From: Tetracentron sinense
Lineage: Eukaryota; Streptophyta; Magnoliopsida; Trochodendrales; Trochodendraceae
NCBI GenBank assembly: GCA_015143295.1
Contig: CM026565.1
Coordinates: forward strand, 26,420,052 to 26,484,051
Direction: 5' to 3'
DNA length: 64,000 nucleotides
Part shown: one piece after another, positions 31,846 to 45,179 of the stretch
How positions within the stretch are numbered: position 1 is the first letter of the stretch
Layout: the number at the start of each line of letters is the position of its first letter
Notes under the pieces: model-generated
The model's database searches: none
Told to the model about the DNA's origin: nothing
What the model saw: the letters and a program-made list of their open reading frames with translations, nothing else
Translations under genes and position numbers: made by a program

Positions 31846-34470
31846 GCGGCATAAGGAGTTTGTCCCAATGCCTCCATCCTTTGAATTTGAAATCCACCTG
31901 TTTGAGAGAGAAACCAGAAAACGCTTGTTGGCACGTTTTTGCACATCCAAGAGAAGAGCATAACTGCCACCATAAAAACCCTAATTCAAACTCGTCTTGA
32001 CTACTCTGTTCCATTCAAACAATGACAACCAGAGATGTTACTCCTTGATCAACAAGTTTAAGAAAATAAAATTACAAAATAGAAGTTAATGATTCATATC
32101 GGTTCTCAAAGGTTGCAAGGAAATCTCACGACAAATCTCACAGCCAAAGTGAAAGTTTGAAAATCTACGACTGCTAGCATTTCCAATAGTAAAGGTTTGG
32201 ACCAAAATTATTTACTAGCAAACAAGAGGTAAGGGGAAATAAAAATGAATTTTCTCAGAAAATTGGCTATGTATCGGTAATTGGTCGAAGCATATCGTCA
32301 TATAGAAATTAGCCGATATGTAATTTTAGCGGTAAATGAGTGTCGGAGAGGTATTAGAGATTTATAATTGAAGGAGTTTGAAAGATCCTTCCCAATGCCT
32401 CAATCCAATTTGAATCTGAAATCCACCTGTTTGAGAGAGAAGAACAAAAGAATAGAACTGCCATAATAACCCTAATCCGAACTTGTCTCGACTACTCTAT
32501 TCCAGTCAAACAACGACACGAGATTTTAGCGGCTAATAACTGTTTGAGAGGTATTAGAGAAATAAAATTAAAGGATTTTGAAAGATCTTTCCCAGTGCCT
32601 AAATCCAATTGGAATTTGAAATTCACCTGTTTGAGAGAGAAACCTAAAAATGCTTGTCGGCGTGTTTCTATGCATCTAAGAGAAGAACAGAACTACCACC
32701 ATAAAATCCTAATGCGAACTCGCTTCAACTACTCTCTTTCATTCAAACAACGACACGAGATGTTACCCCTTTAATAAATCCAAGAAAATAAAAATTTCAA
32801 AACAGAAGTTAACGATCGATTTATGTTCTCAAAGGTTGCAAGGAAATACAACGACAAATGTCATTACCACAGTTAGAGTTTGAAAATTAGCGATGGTAAA
32901 CATTTCTAATCTTTTTAAACAAAGTTCTGAACCAAATTTATTTAGTACCAAATAAGAGGTAAGGGGAAATAAAAATGTATTTTCTCAAATGATTGGCTAT
33001 ATATTAGAAATCCGTCTAAGCATATTGTCATAAAGAAATTAGCCGATATGATATTTTAGCGGCAAATGACTGTCTAAGAGTTATTAGAGATTTTGAATTA
33101 ATGGAGTTTGAAAGATCTTTCCCAGTGCCTCAATCCAATTTGAATTTGAAATCCACCTGTTTGAGAGAGAAGAACAAAAGAATAGAATTGCCATAATAAC
33201 CCTAATCCGAACTTGTCTCGACTACTCTATTCCAGTCAAATAACGACACCAGAGTTTACCCCTTCAACAAGTTTAAGAAAATAAAAAATGTCAAAACATA
33301 AGTAAATGATTGATATCAGTTCTCAAAATTTGCGAGGAAATGTAACGACAAATGTCACTACCACAGCGAGAGTTTGAAAATATACGTCGGCAAGCATTTC
33401 CAATGTTTTAAAGTAAAGGTCTAGAACAAAAGTATTTAGTACCAAACAAGAGTTAAGGGGAAATAAAAATGAATTTTCTCAAATGATTGGCTCTGTATCG
33501 ATACTAGGTCGAGGCGTATCATCATATAGAAATTGGTTGATATGATATTTTAGCTGAAAGTCGTTCACGAGGTATTAGAGATTTAAAATAGAAGAAGTTT
33601 GAAAGATCTTTCCCAATTCCCTGATCCAATTTGTATTTGAAATCCACTCGTGAGAGAGAAACAAAAAAACGTTTGTTGGCGCGTTTCTACTCATCGAAGA
33701 GAAGAATAGAACTACCACCACAAAAACACTAAACCAGACTCATCTCAATGACCCTTTTCCATTCAAACAGTGACAACTATATATGTTATCCCTTGAACAA
33801 GTTTAAGAAAATAAAAATTTTAAAACAAAAGTTAATTATTGGTATCGGTTTTCAAATGTTGCAAGGTGATGTAACGACAAATGTCGCTACCACAGTAAGA
33901 GTTTGTAAACATCTGTGACTGCCAGCATTTCTAAAATTTTTAAGCAACGGTCTGGACCAAAATTATTTAGTACCAAACAAGAGGTATGGGAAAATAAAAT
34001 TGAATTTTCTCAAATGACTGGTTATGTATCGGTAACCGGTCTATTCTTATTGTCATAAAGAATTAGCCAATATGATTTTTTAGCAGCAAATGACTGGCCA
34101 AGAGATTTTAGAGATTTAAAATTAAAGGAGTTTAAAAGATCTTTCCTAGTGCCTCCATAATTTGAAATCCACCTGCCAGAGAGAGAAACTAAAAAACGCT
34201 TGCGCATTTTTTTTGCACATCCAAGAGAAGAATAAAGCTACCATCATAAAACCATAATTTGAACACATCTTGACTACTCTATTCCATTCAAATGACACCA
34301 GATATGTTTCCCCTTCAACATGTTTTAAGAAAATGAAAATTTCAAAACAGAAGTTAATTATTGATATCGGTTCAAATTTTGCATGGAAATGTAACGACAA
34401 ATGTCGCTACCATAATGTGAGTTTGAAAATTGGCGACGACTAGCATTTAAACATTTTAAAGCAAAGGCCT

Positions 34471-37400
34471 TGTAGAGACCCGCATCTTTTCATGTCATTG
34501 CCTAGTTTATCAGGGGTATTTTAGTCTTTAATGCTTCTTCATGCGTGCGTTCTTGCATAACTGGTTATCTTGAGGGTTTTTTTTCTCATGGCCCAAGTTT
34601 GTTGTGAGTTTAATGTATGAGTCAAGAGGTGTGAGGTGTTTTTGGGAAGCAAACAAAGAGTATGAAACATACTCTATGTGTTAAGTGAATAGTGCTTATA
34701 GAGGTTAAGGTCTCTACGTATAGTCTTAGGTGTTTCTTAATGAAATAATGATTTGATGTAGGTGTATGTTGAGTCTAACCAAGAGGATTCGAGTACTCTA
34801 AATATCTAAGATCATAGAGTGTAAAATACCCTACCCTAAGTGTGTATGTAGAACTCTGGGAGTCATGTGGTTAGTGCTAGTGCGCAAGGCATAAAGGAGT
34901 CGGGACCTCTCATGTAAATTAGTGTGTGTTCAATGATCACCTAGTTGGGTTAGAACATATGGCAGTGGAATCATGAGATGAGAGTAGGGGTTGGAATCTA
35001 GGTAGATGGAGTATGAAAATAACCCGAGGGTCAGTGAGGGATGCCTTAACATACCCTAAAACTTTAGGAAGCTCTAATTTTGTCACTGTTTATCAGAATC
35101 GAGTGATTCTTGAACCATTAGAAAGGTAATGGAACCCTCTTCGAGGTTCATGTTTAAGGTTTTTCCAGATTTTGAATCTAAGTTAAGTCAAAAGTGGATT
35201 TTCCAATATTTTGTCTGATAAATTATAGATCATTCAACTTGTAGGCCCATTTAGACCATTTAAAACTCAAAATTAAGATTTTTGTAAAATATCAAAGTTG
35301 TTCCCCTTCAAAAGATGAGTCCAACGTAAGTTAAATCGTTAAAATCCAATGAACAAGTCAAAAGTTATGGTCAAAATACCAAAATGAAGTAAAATCTATC
35401 GGAATCCGGAAAAGGGATGTGCAATCGATTGCAAATTTCTGTGATCGATTGCATTCAGGTGAGTTTTTTTGATTGGCTTTCGGGTCTAAGTGCGATATAT
35501 CGCATCAAATGTGCGATCGATCGCACGCGGACCCATAAATTGTTAAAAAAGTGTTTTTTTAAGGTTTTTAACCCTTGGGGCTATAAATAGGGACCCTATT
35601 TCGAGGTCTTAGGGTATTCTACTCATTTATAACCTAATTTAGCAAAGGGAGAGTAAGAACTTAGGGTTCTAAGAGGGTTTGAGCTTGGAGAAGAAGGGTT
35701 TTTCTTAAAGAAGAAGAGGATTAGCTTGGAGATCTTCCCCAAAGCATCTCAGGAGCGATTTTGGATCCAAGGGAAGGATCCCTAAGATTGATATCCCCTC
35801 TAACTCAACCCTAGTAATGTTTTGATATATTAAAATAGAAATGATTATGGATTCTCAAGAGATTTACATGAATATGCATGGATTAAAGAATAGAAATATA
35901 AATTTTAGTCAATATCTTCTCTAATCTAATTTTTTGTATTATTTATGATTATTGATTTAACATGATAAATGATGGATTAATGTTGGATTTATATGTTAAG
36001 TAAGGATGTAGATGGATTGATATTTTAGAAGCTTAAATGGAATTATGGGATTGTGTTTATGGGTTATGAATGAATGAAATGACGGAGGATAGGCTAAAAT
36101 GGATGATGGATTGTGAATGTGTGGATTTCTGTTGTGTTTGGAATGGATGAATGTGGTTTATGGATGAGTAGGTTAAGGTTATAGAATATGAAAATGGGAA
36201 GGGCATTGTATACTTAACTAACACATGATAGGTGTTTGATGAAATGTTTAGGAAACACCAAGTATGGAAATGAAGATATTGAAAGGTTTTATGAGTACAA
36301 TAAGATATGCTATGATGAATTATGCTTAGAAATGATATTATAAATATTAGCATGAGCATGATAATAGATGAATTATGCTTAATCATGTTGCATGGTGATT
36401 GATATTCGGGTAGGCCAATGCTTAGAGGAAGTCCTCCATGTCGGGAATTCTCTAACTAAGGAGGTGTAACCTAGCGGAGTTTCTTGACGGAAGATGGAAT
36501 CTAAGTGATGACCGAACTCGGATACCAATCACAACACTCAAGCATAAGTCCACATGTGTGGTAGTTTACAAGTCTCATGGGTACACAAGCATGAACATGG
36601 TCACTGCATGGACACGAACATTGCATGAACATGGACATTGCATGGATACTGAAATATAAGGACAAGGACAAGTACAAGAACTCTGAATACTGAACTACAA
36701 GTACAAGGACACTGAATTACAAGTACAAGGACACTGCATGGTTTTACAAGGACCCTGAAATTCAAGTAGCTCCAGTATTCGTTGATGCTCTCCATGGATA
36801 AAGTTTCAAGTCCTGGATAATTATCATGGATATTTGGGATCTAAGAGCTCTGGGAGATTACGCTTTTGTCGATGCACCTCCATGGATCTAAATACAAAGA
36901 CCTCGATACCATTTCTATGGGAAAACAAGCATGCATTGTATTCATGTTACAAGTTCAAGAGTTACAAGTCCATGAGTCACAAGTTCAAGAGTTACACAAG
37001 TACATGAGTCAAGCTAAGTCATGATATTCACATGTTTCCGCATTCTGATTATGTTCACGTTGTATTAAATTGCTATTGACCTTTACAATTGTTACATGTT
37101 TTGGATATTTGACATATGCTTGTACTATGGTTGGTTAGTTTGGTTATCCATTGAGTATTCCATGCTCAGTCGACCTGTTATTGTCGTACAGGTCTAGCTC
37201 AAGATCAGGTGGCTTCTCTTGGGTTGGAAAATGAGTATTTTGAGGAAGCGAAAGAAGATGACCTTCCGGTTGATGGAGTCCGGGATCCTGACCGGTTCTC
37301 ATGCTATTAGACTATTTCCAGTTTAGCCTTGTTGATTAAGAACTTGTTATAGACTTGAGGCTTATTAGTAGATGTTGCTTTAGTTATGTTTTGGGTTTTG

Positions 37401-37578
37401 GATATATCAGTTGACGACATTTGGATGGATCCTTTTATATTGAAAGAAATTTTATAATCTCTATTTTTGGAGAATTATCTTTTAGTTATGTCTTATTGCT
37501 ATGGAGGTTAAGCAGAGATAAGTAATGTGGTGGACCCAAAGTCTCATTATGACCAAGGTGGGTTTTGGGGTCGTTACA
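34471..37578 (+). mobile_element. Solo LTR (Ty3/gypsy, Tekay-like), 3.1 kb, in the satellite
   Basis: Starts TGTAGAGACCCGCATCTTTT and ends GGGGTCGTTACA. Flanked by GGCCT (34466-34470) and GGTCT (37579-37583), a 5-bp duplication with one change. It has no gag or pol. It resembles the LTR of the element at 44256-50596 at its start, around the TATA box (CTATAAATAGG, 35581), at GATATTCGGG and near its end. A cluster of palindromes at 35421-35526 precedes the TATA box. Formed by LTR-LTR recombination. Confidence 0.85.
35421..35590 (+). promoter_or_regulatory. Palindrome cluster and TATA box in solo LTR 1
   Basis: GCAATCGATTGC (35421-35432), a GATCGATTGC half-match (about 35443), TGCGATATATCGCA (35491-35504) and the perfect 16-bp GTGCGATCGATCGCAC (35511-35526). 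These are followed after 54 bp by CTATAAATAGGG at 35581. Confidence 0.7.
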
Positions 37579-40500
37579 GGTCTGGAGCCAAATTAATTAG
37601 TCCCAAACAAGAGGTAAGCAGAAATAAAAATGCATTTTTTCAAATGACTGGCTTGTATTGGTAATCAGTCTAGGTTCATCGTCATAAAGAAATTAGCCGA
37701 TATCATATTTTAGCAGCAAATGAAAGCCCGAGAGGTATTGGAGATTTAAATTAAAGGAGCTTTAAAGATCTTTCTTAGTGCCTCCATCCAATTTGAATTT
37801 AAAATCCACCTATCCGAGAGAGAAACCAGAAAATGCTTGTGGGTGCGTTTCTGCGCATCTAAGAGAAAAATAGAACTGCGATCATAAAAACCCTTCAAAA
37901 CTGGTCTCGATTACTCTACTTCATTCAAACAACAACACCCGAGATGTTACCCCATTAATAAGTTTAAGCAAATAAAAAATTCGACACAGAAGTTAATGAT
38001 TGTTGTCGGTTTTAAAAGGTTGCAAGGAAATGTAACGACAAATCTTGCTACCACAATGAGAGTTTGAAAATCTGCGACAGCTAGAATTTTCAACATTTTT
38101 AAGCAAAGGTTTGGATCAAAATTATTTGGTACTTGGCAAGAGGTAAGGGGAAATAAAAAATGAATTTTTTCGAATAAATGGCTATGTATAGGTAATCGGT
38201 TCAAGCGTATCGTCATAAAGAAATTAATTAATATCATATTTTAGCGGCAAATGACTGTCTCAGAGGTATAAGAGATTTAAAATTAAAGGAGTTTGAAATA
38301 TCATTCCAAGTGCATCCATCCAATTTGTATTTGAAACCACTTTCCTGAGAGAGAAACCAAAAAACGCTTGTTGCCGCGTTTCTGTGAATCCAAAAGAAGA
38401 ACAGAACTACCATCATAAAAACCCTAATCCAAACTCGTCTCGACTACTCCATTCCACTAAAACAACAACACCAGAGATGTTACCCCTTCAACAAGTTTAA
38501 GAAAATAAAATTTTCAAATCAGAAGTTAATGATTGATCTCGAATCTTAAAGGTTGCAAGAAAATGTAACGTCAAATGTCACAACCATGGTGAGAATTTGA
38601 AAATCTATGACGACAAGCATTTCCAATATTAAGTAATGGTTTGGACTAAATTATTTAGTACCAAAAAAGTGGTAAGGGGAAATTAAAATGAATTTTCTCA
38701 AATGGCTAACTATGTATCAATAATCAGTTTAGGCTTATCGACATAAAGAAATTAGTCGATATGAGATTCTAGCGGCTAATAACTATCCGAGACGTATTAG
38801 AGAAATAAAATTAAAGGAGTTTGAAATATCTTTCTCAGTGCCTCCATCAATTTGAATTTGAAATTCAACTATTTGAGAGAGAAACCAGAAAACGCTCGTC
38901 GACACATTTCTGCGCATCCAAGAGAAGAACAAAATTGCTACCATAAAATCCTAAGTGAACTCACCTCAACTACTCTATTTAATTCAAACAACGACACCAG
39001 AGATGTTACCCCTTCAACAAGTCGAAGAAAACAAAATTTTCAAAATAGAAGTTGACGATTGATTTCGGTTCTCAAAGGTTGCAAGGAAATGTAATGACAA
39101 ATGTCATTACCACAGTTAGAGTTTGAAAACCAGTGATGGTAAGCATTTCCAATCTTTTAAAGCAAAGTTGTGGACCAAATTTATTTAGTACCAAACAAGA
39201 GGTAAGGGGAAATAAAAATGAATTTTCTCAAATGATTGACTATATATCGGTAATTCCCTAGGCATATTTTCATAAAGAAATTAGTTGATATGATATTTTT
39301 AGAGGCAAATAACTGTCTGAGAGGTATTAGAGATTTTAAATTAATGGATTTTGAAAGATCTTTTCTAGTGCCTCCATTGAATTTGAATTTGAAATCCACC
39401 TGTCTGAGAGAGAAACCAGAAAATGCTTATTCATGCATTTTTGCACATCCAACAGAAGAACAAAATTGCCATCATAATAACCCTAATCCGAACTCGTCTC
39501 GACTACTCTATTCCAGTCAAACAATTACACTAGAGATTTTACCCCTTCAACACGTTTAAGAAAATAAAAATGCCAAAACAGAAGTAAATGATTGATATCG
39601 GTTCGCAAAGGTTGAAAGGAAACGTAACGACAAATGTTACTACCATAGTGAGAGTTTGAAAAACTATGTTGGCAAGCATTTCCAATATTTTAAAGTAAAG
39701 GTCTAGAAAAAATTTATTTAATACCAAACAAGATTTAAGGGGAAATAAAAATGAATTTCCTCAAATGATTAGCTATGTATCGATAATTGGTCGAGGCGTA
39801 TCGTCATAAAGAAATTAGCTGATACGATATTTTAGCGGCAAATGATTGTACGTGAGGTATTAGAGATTTAAAATAGAAGGAGTTTGAAAGATTTTTCCCA
39901 ATGTCCCAATCCAATTTGTATTTTAAATCCACCCGTTTGAGAGAGAAACCAAAAAACGCTTGTCGACACGTTTCTGCGCACCGAAGAAAGAATAGAAAAC
40001 CGCCACCACAAAAACCCTAATCCTGACTCATCTCAATGACCCTTTTCCATTGAAACAATGAAAAATATAGATGTTACCCCTTGAACAAGTTTAAGAAAAT
40101 AAGAAATTTAAAACAAAAGTTTATGATTGATATCGTTGCAAGGTAATGTAACCACAAATTTTACTACCATAGGGAGAGTTTGAAAAGCTGTGATGGCTAG
40201 CATTTCCAATTTTTTAAAGCAAATGTGTGGACCAAAATTATTTAGTACCAAATTAGTGGTAAGGGGAAATAAAAATTAAAATTTTCAAAAGACTGGCTAT
40301 GTATAGGTAATCAATCTAAGCGTAGTGTTATAAATAAATTAACCGATATCATATTTTAGTGTCAAATGATTGTCTGAGAGGTATTAGAGATTTAAAATTA
40401 AAGTAGTTTGAAATATCTTTCCCAGTGCGTGCATCCAATTTGAATTGGAAATTCACCTCTTTGAGAGAGAAACCAGAAAACTGTAGAACCCCAGACCTAG

Positions 40501-40991
40501 ATGATATGTTATGGCATGTAGTAAGCCCTCAGAGTGTTTTCTTAAGCTTATGGATGTTTGAGATGAAGGAGTAGAGCATAAAATACTCTAAGTGTTAAGA
40601 ATGGAAATATCATAACATTACCCTCAACTTTAAGAAGCTTATTTTTGCCACCGCTTATCGGAATCGAGTGATTCTTGAATTTTTGGAAAGGTATTAGAAC
40701 CCTCTTCGAGGTTCATGTTTATCATTTTTTCATATTTTGAGTCGGGGTTGAGTCAAACGTTGAATTTTCGTAGTCGGATCTGTTGAAAATCCGGGCTGCT
40801 GAAACCCATTTCCAGACCAGTCGGCTTTAGAGCCCATTTAGGTAATTAAAAACTTAGAATTAGGTTTTTTCTATTGGACATAAAATTATTCACCTTTGAA
40901 TGTCGAGTCCAACACAAGTTGAATCGTCAAAATCTGATAAGCAAGTCAAAAGTTATGGCTGAAATACCAAAGCACATTTTTAAGAAAAGCC

Positions 40992-41150
40992 CTCTCGAGC
41001 GAGCTCCAAGCCCGCTTGAGAGAACTCGACCAAAAATTGTGTTTTTGAGTCCAGGGAGCAGCCCGCTCGAGCGAGACCCAAGGCCGATCGAGTGAGATTG
41101 CACAAACACATTTTTTTTAGGTTTTTCACTAACCTAACACTATATATACC
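40992..41150 (+). promoter_or_regulatory. Palindrome cluster and TATA box in solo LTR 2
   Basis: CTCTCGAGCGAG (40992-41003), CGCTCGAGCG (41064-41073, perfect palindrome) and CGATCGAGTGAG (about 41085). TATATATACC follows at 41141, about 45 bp after the cluster. Confidence 0.6.
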
Positions 41151-41638
41151 CAACTTTCGGGGGTCCAAGGGTTCCAACACTTAGAGAGAGACTTTTTGAA
41201 AGAAAAAGGAGGAAACCTAGGTTTCCAAGAGAGGGTTCTCATTCTTGAGTGAGAGAATTGAACATTGGGTGACCTAGATCATACCCAAATCCTTAGATTC
41301 TTCAAATCCAAGGCAAGGCACGCAAGGAGCACCTCCTTCAAGTTCAAACAACAACTTTCATGACCATTTGCTTGAGATTTCTCCCCCATTTGAAGGTCGG
41401 TACCCCTATTTCTCAACTTGTCACGTTTTCTTCTCTTTCTCACTTGTGTTTCTCCATTTCTTGCTTTTCCCTAAAATTTTCACATGATATGAGATGGATT
41501 TTTTAAATGGATGCCATGGATGGTTGAGATGTGATGGGAAAAATTGGAAGGGCATTGTACACATAATAAACACACATGATATGTTGGATGAAATGAGCTT
41601 TACTCGCTTTATAGAAAAGCATGATTGTAGATTTACTC

Positions 41639-42866
41639 TGTAAATCCCTAAATAGGTGTTGGCAAATTCTGTGATCATTAGATAGGTCATGTGAGTCGAG
41701 TCGTCGAGTCATGTTCAACTTGTCAGAAGAGAAGAGCTAAAGCTTAAAGAAGATTGAAGAAAGAGAAGAAAAAGCTTCTACTCTGGATCTAGACAGGTAA
41801 TGGACTTAGAGACCCCTACCTAGGTTGGTTTTGGCTTAGATAACTCTAAACATACCTAGGAAGATAGTTTTAAACCTAACAAAATTGTTTGATCTTAGTT
41901 GAATCAAATAAACATGAAAAGACATATGGTTTGAACAAAATTCTGTCTCAACCGATCGCTCGGTATTGGGACCGATCGATCGGTGGCCTACCGAGCGATC
42001 GGTGGCTATCGACTGGACAAAAAGTTTGTATGGGCTATTTTTCCAGAGAGATGATTTATAACCGAGCGATCAGTCATTTGGACCGAGCGATCCGTTTTGG
42101 ACCGAGCGATTGGTAATGAGCACCGATCGATCGGTCTCCGTAAAAATTTTTTTTCTTTTTCTGGATTCTTTTTTTAAACCCTATATAAACAAATTTTTGG
42201 AGACCTAATTCGTGTCTTTGATATTCTTGAAAGAGTAGAGGTCTGAGAAACTCTTCTAGGGTTTTTCTTATTGCTTTTATTAGATCTTTGTTGATCCCTC
42301 CTCTTTCTTTGATCCTAGAGAATGCAAGTATAGATCTAAACCTTTGATCTTGCATTGTGTGATCTCAAATCTATATGAGATCCCTCTAGGGTTTGAAATT
42401 TCATAAATTGATTCACAACCCTACACCTTGTGTGTGTGTCCGGTGTTTGATCCGGAGCCTTCGTGGAAGGAGATCGATCGTGTGTGATCGTGGTTTGAAG
42501 TAGCTTGAGAAGATTTGGTCGGTGTGGAACCGAAGCTGCTACGGCGGAGATCGAACCTGCTGGTTCGTGGAAATCAAGAGGAAGAGTCTATACCTAGGAA
42601 CGTCGTTTCTGTTTTGGTAAGGTCTTGTCTTGTACTTGATATCTTTTCATAGCGAAGTTTGTTGTTGGACGAGGTCCCGTGGTTTTTTCCCGTTAGGGTT
42701 TTCCACATAAAAATCTTCTGTGTTTGATTTGTGTGGATTGTCTGAGTATTATGTTCATTGATTTCTAAACATATTAATTGAAAAATTAAAATTGGTTAGA
42801 AATTTTTAGATAGACCTATTCACCCCCCCTCTAGGTCTTAGAGATCATAGATCTGGATATATTTCA
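41639..42866 (+). mobile_element. Nested solo LTR, Ty1/copia type, 1.2 kb
   Basis: TGTAAATCCC...ATTTCA with exact 5-bp duplication TACTC (41634-41638, 42867-42871). The 3' part carries GTGGTTTTTTCCCGTTAGGG, TTTTCCACATAAA and CTATTCACCCCCCCTCTAGG, phrases common in copia LTRs of plants. TATA CTATATAAAC is at 42181. It sits in a roughly 35-bp direct repeat of the host LTR (CTCGCTT..TAGAAAAGCATGATTGTAG on both sides). Confidence 0.82.
41951..42190 (+). promoter_or_regulatory. Palindrome cluster and TATA box in the copia solo LTR
   Basis: ACCGATCGCTCGGT (41951), ACCGATCGATCGGT (41971 and 42122, perfect 14-bp palindromes), ACCGAGCGATCGGT (41990) and several ACCGAGCGAT half-copies (42061-42111). 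The TATA box CTATATAAAC at 42181 is 45 bp after the last one. Confidence 0.7.
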
Positions 42867-44255
42867 TACTCGCTTCCTAGAAAAGCATGATTGTAGTAGA
42901 TTTACTTGCTTTCAATTAATTATTGCCTTGAAATGCTATGTTCATTTATTTCATGCGTTGAATTGTACACGATTTACGAACACGACATGTAGATCATAAA
43001 TTAGGATTTTCAAGCATGAACACCAAGTTTTGATTTTAAGAAAACAAGAATAAAATGACTCGATTCATGAACACCATGATAAGGACAAACATAAGGGTTG
43101 GTAAAAAGGTAGGGCATATCCTCGGGTATGTCTTACCCCATTTTTCACAAGGACAAGCAAGATGTTAGTGTGCCTTTCAAGCATGCATGTTTCCATGAAG
43201 GGTGTTTGCACCTGGCTTCAAGTTGCTTCTATTGCATTTTCACTGAAGGGAGTTTATACATCCGACTTCAAATAGTTTGACATGTTTCACTGAAGGGAGT
43301 TTACACTCTCGACTTCAAGTCGTTCAAGGGCACTAACATCCCAAGCATGCATGATAAGCAAGCACGTTTAATTCCAAGCAAGCAAGCATGTGCATACTAA
43401 TGTCATGACAAACATTCATGCATTTGCATCCGCATTCAAGCAAGTTTTTCACAAGAAATCAGAAATGACAAGACAAGGGACAAGACAAATTCTCACAAGC
43501 ACGAAAACTAGTTTTAAAATTTAAGAAAACAAGTCAAGACAAGAATACGATGATTTATCAAGGTTTTACCATTCATGATTCAAGCATGTATGAATATTCA
43601 CTGTTTATTGCTTTATTATTGTTGTTTATTGTTTGTTGTTCTGCTTATTATTATTATTATGCACTGCTTCTATGACTTGTTGGTTAGTAGTGAGTGTCTG
43701 CTGAGTGTTTCAATACTCAGCCGTACATTTGATGTCGGCAGGTGTTAGTGGAGCGACTGCTCCTTTTGACATATGCGCTCCCGGTCCATGAGAGGAAAAG
43801 GAATACGTAGAGGAGGTTCCAGCTGGTGAGCCTCATGGTGAGGATGGAGAGAAATTGCCCTATCTAAATTATGTCTAGTGAACATTGAGATTTGGTGAGG
43901 GAGAGATACTTGTATATTTTGTGGTGGTCATGTCCACCCTGTCTTTTGTATGTTGTACATAACTTGGGATACTTGCTTATATATATATGAAATAGATATT
44001 TTGCTTCCGCTGTGTCATGTATCTCTTCCGCTATTGCATGCTTTGACTCTCTTTTGCAGGATGGTTTGTCAAGTCATGTCAAGTCTCGTCCAAGATTCAC
44101 TCTAACTCTTAGGGTAGATTTTGGGGCGCAACAAAAACGCTTGTCGGTGCGTTTCTGCGCATTTAAGAGAAGAACAAACCTACTATCATAAAAAACCTAA
44201 TCCGAACTTGTCTCGACTACTCTATTCCATTCAAACAACGACACCAGAGATGTTA

Positions 44256-45149
44256 TGTAGAGACCCGAATCTTCTTTTATGCCTTTAATAGAATTAATAA
44301 GGATAGTTTAGTCTTTTGCTATATTTTTATGAATATTTAATTATATTTAAGTGGTGTAGTGTGGTTTAAAGGTTTAAGTGATAATAAGGTGAAAAAAAAT
44401 CAGAGGCGATGATCGATCGCAGGTGAACTGACGATCGATCGCCTAGAACCTGAAATCTTGGGAAGCCACTGTTTTGTGCGACAATCGATCGCACTAACGT
44501 GACGATCGATCGTCCTGAGCCAGAAAATCTGGGTAAGCTTTTGTTTCTTCGACGATCGATCGTAGCAGATGCAACGATCGATCGCTAGGCGAGTGACGAT
44601 CGATCGCCCAATATGAAGATCAATCGCAAGTTGCAGATCAGGTTTTTAAAAGAGTTATGGAAATGAGGATTTTAAACCCTTAGGCTATAAATAGAGGTTC
44701 TATTTCGAGGGTTTTAGGGTTCTAACCTTTCTAAACCTAATTTAGCAAAGAGGGGAGAGAAAACCTATGGTTCTAAGGAAGAGATTGCTTGGAGAGGAAG
44801 GAGATTGCTTCGAGATTACAAGAAAAGCTTGAGAATCAGCATCAAACCTTCTAAGGAGTATTTTGGATCCAAGGGAAGGATCCTTAAGGTCGATATACTA
44901 TCCAACTCAACCCTATTATGATGTTTTGTGAATATTAGTATGATAGAAATGATAGAAACAAAGATTAGTTATGTTTTTCCCCAATTATGTATGAATTAAG
45001 TTTATTAAAGATGGAAGTGTGGTTACTACTATGGATGGAATGTATGGAGGATGGAAAATAATATAAAGAATGGGATGAATGTCTGGAGGTGGATTGTGTT
45101 TGGGTTGTATGGATGGATTATGGTATGGTGAAATGTTGGAAATGGGAAA
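44256..45149 (+). repeat. Truncated 5' LTR of the Tekay-type element
   Basis: Matches the 3' LTR from its start to AATGTTGGAAATGGGAAA, then diverges into protease-coding sequence. It includes about eight CGATCGATCG-type sites (44411-44627; perfect palindrome GACGATCGATCGTC at 44501) and TATA GCTATAAATAGAGG at 44685. Confidence 0.85.
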
Positions 45150-45179
45150 AGTTTTGTAAGTCTGTTAAACCGTAAACTA

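Larger units (their letters stand above)
40482..44133 (+). mobile_element. Solo LTR of a second gypsy-like family, containing a nested copia-type LTR
   Basis: Starts TGTAGAACCCCAGACCTAG and ends TTTTGGGGCGCAACA. AAAAC is duplicated exactly outside both ends (40477-40481, 44134-44138). Without the nested insertion it is about 2.4 kb, with no coding region. TATA-like CTATATATACCC is at about 41140. An imperfect repeat of CACTGAAGGGAGTTTA(C/T)AC phrases lies near 43200-43320. The family was inferred from termini and size, so its lineage is uncertain. Confidence 0.8.

Noticed and set aside
36057-36386. Frame inside solo LTR 1 as a gene
   Set aside because: Low-complexity translation of AT-rich LTR sequence, with no counterpart in the related LTRs.
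31704-39727. Repeated minus-strand frames in the satellite (for example 31704-31973, 34146-34400, 37947-38237) as a gene family
   Set aside because: Frames differ in length and break at different places in each monomer; no domain is recognisable.
41990-42140. Palindromes as bacterial-type operators or inserted cloning-vector DNA
   Set aside because: They occur within well-delimited plant LTRs with target duplications and differ between families; no vector sequence surrounds them.
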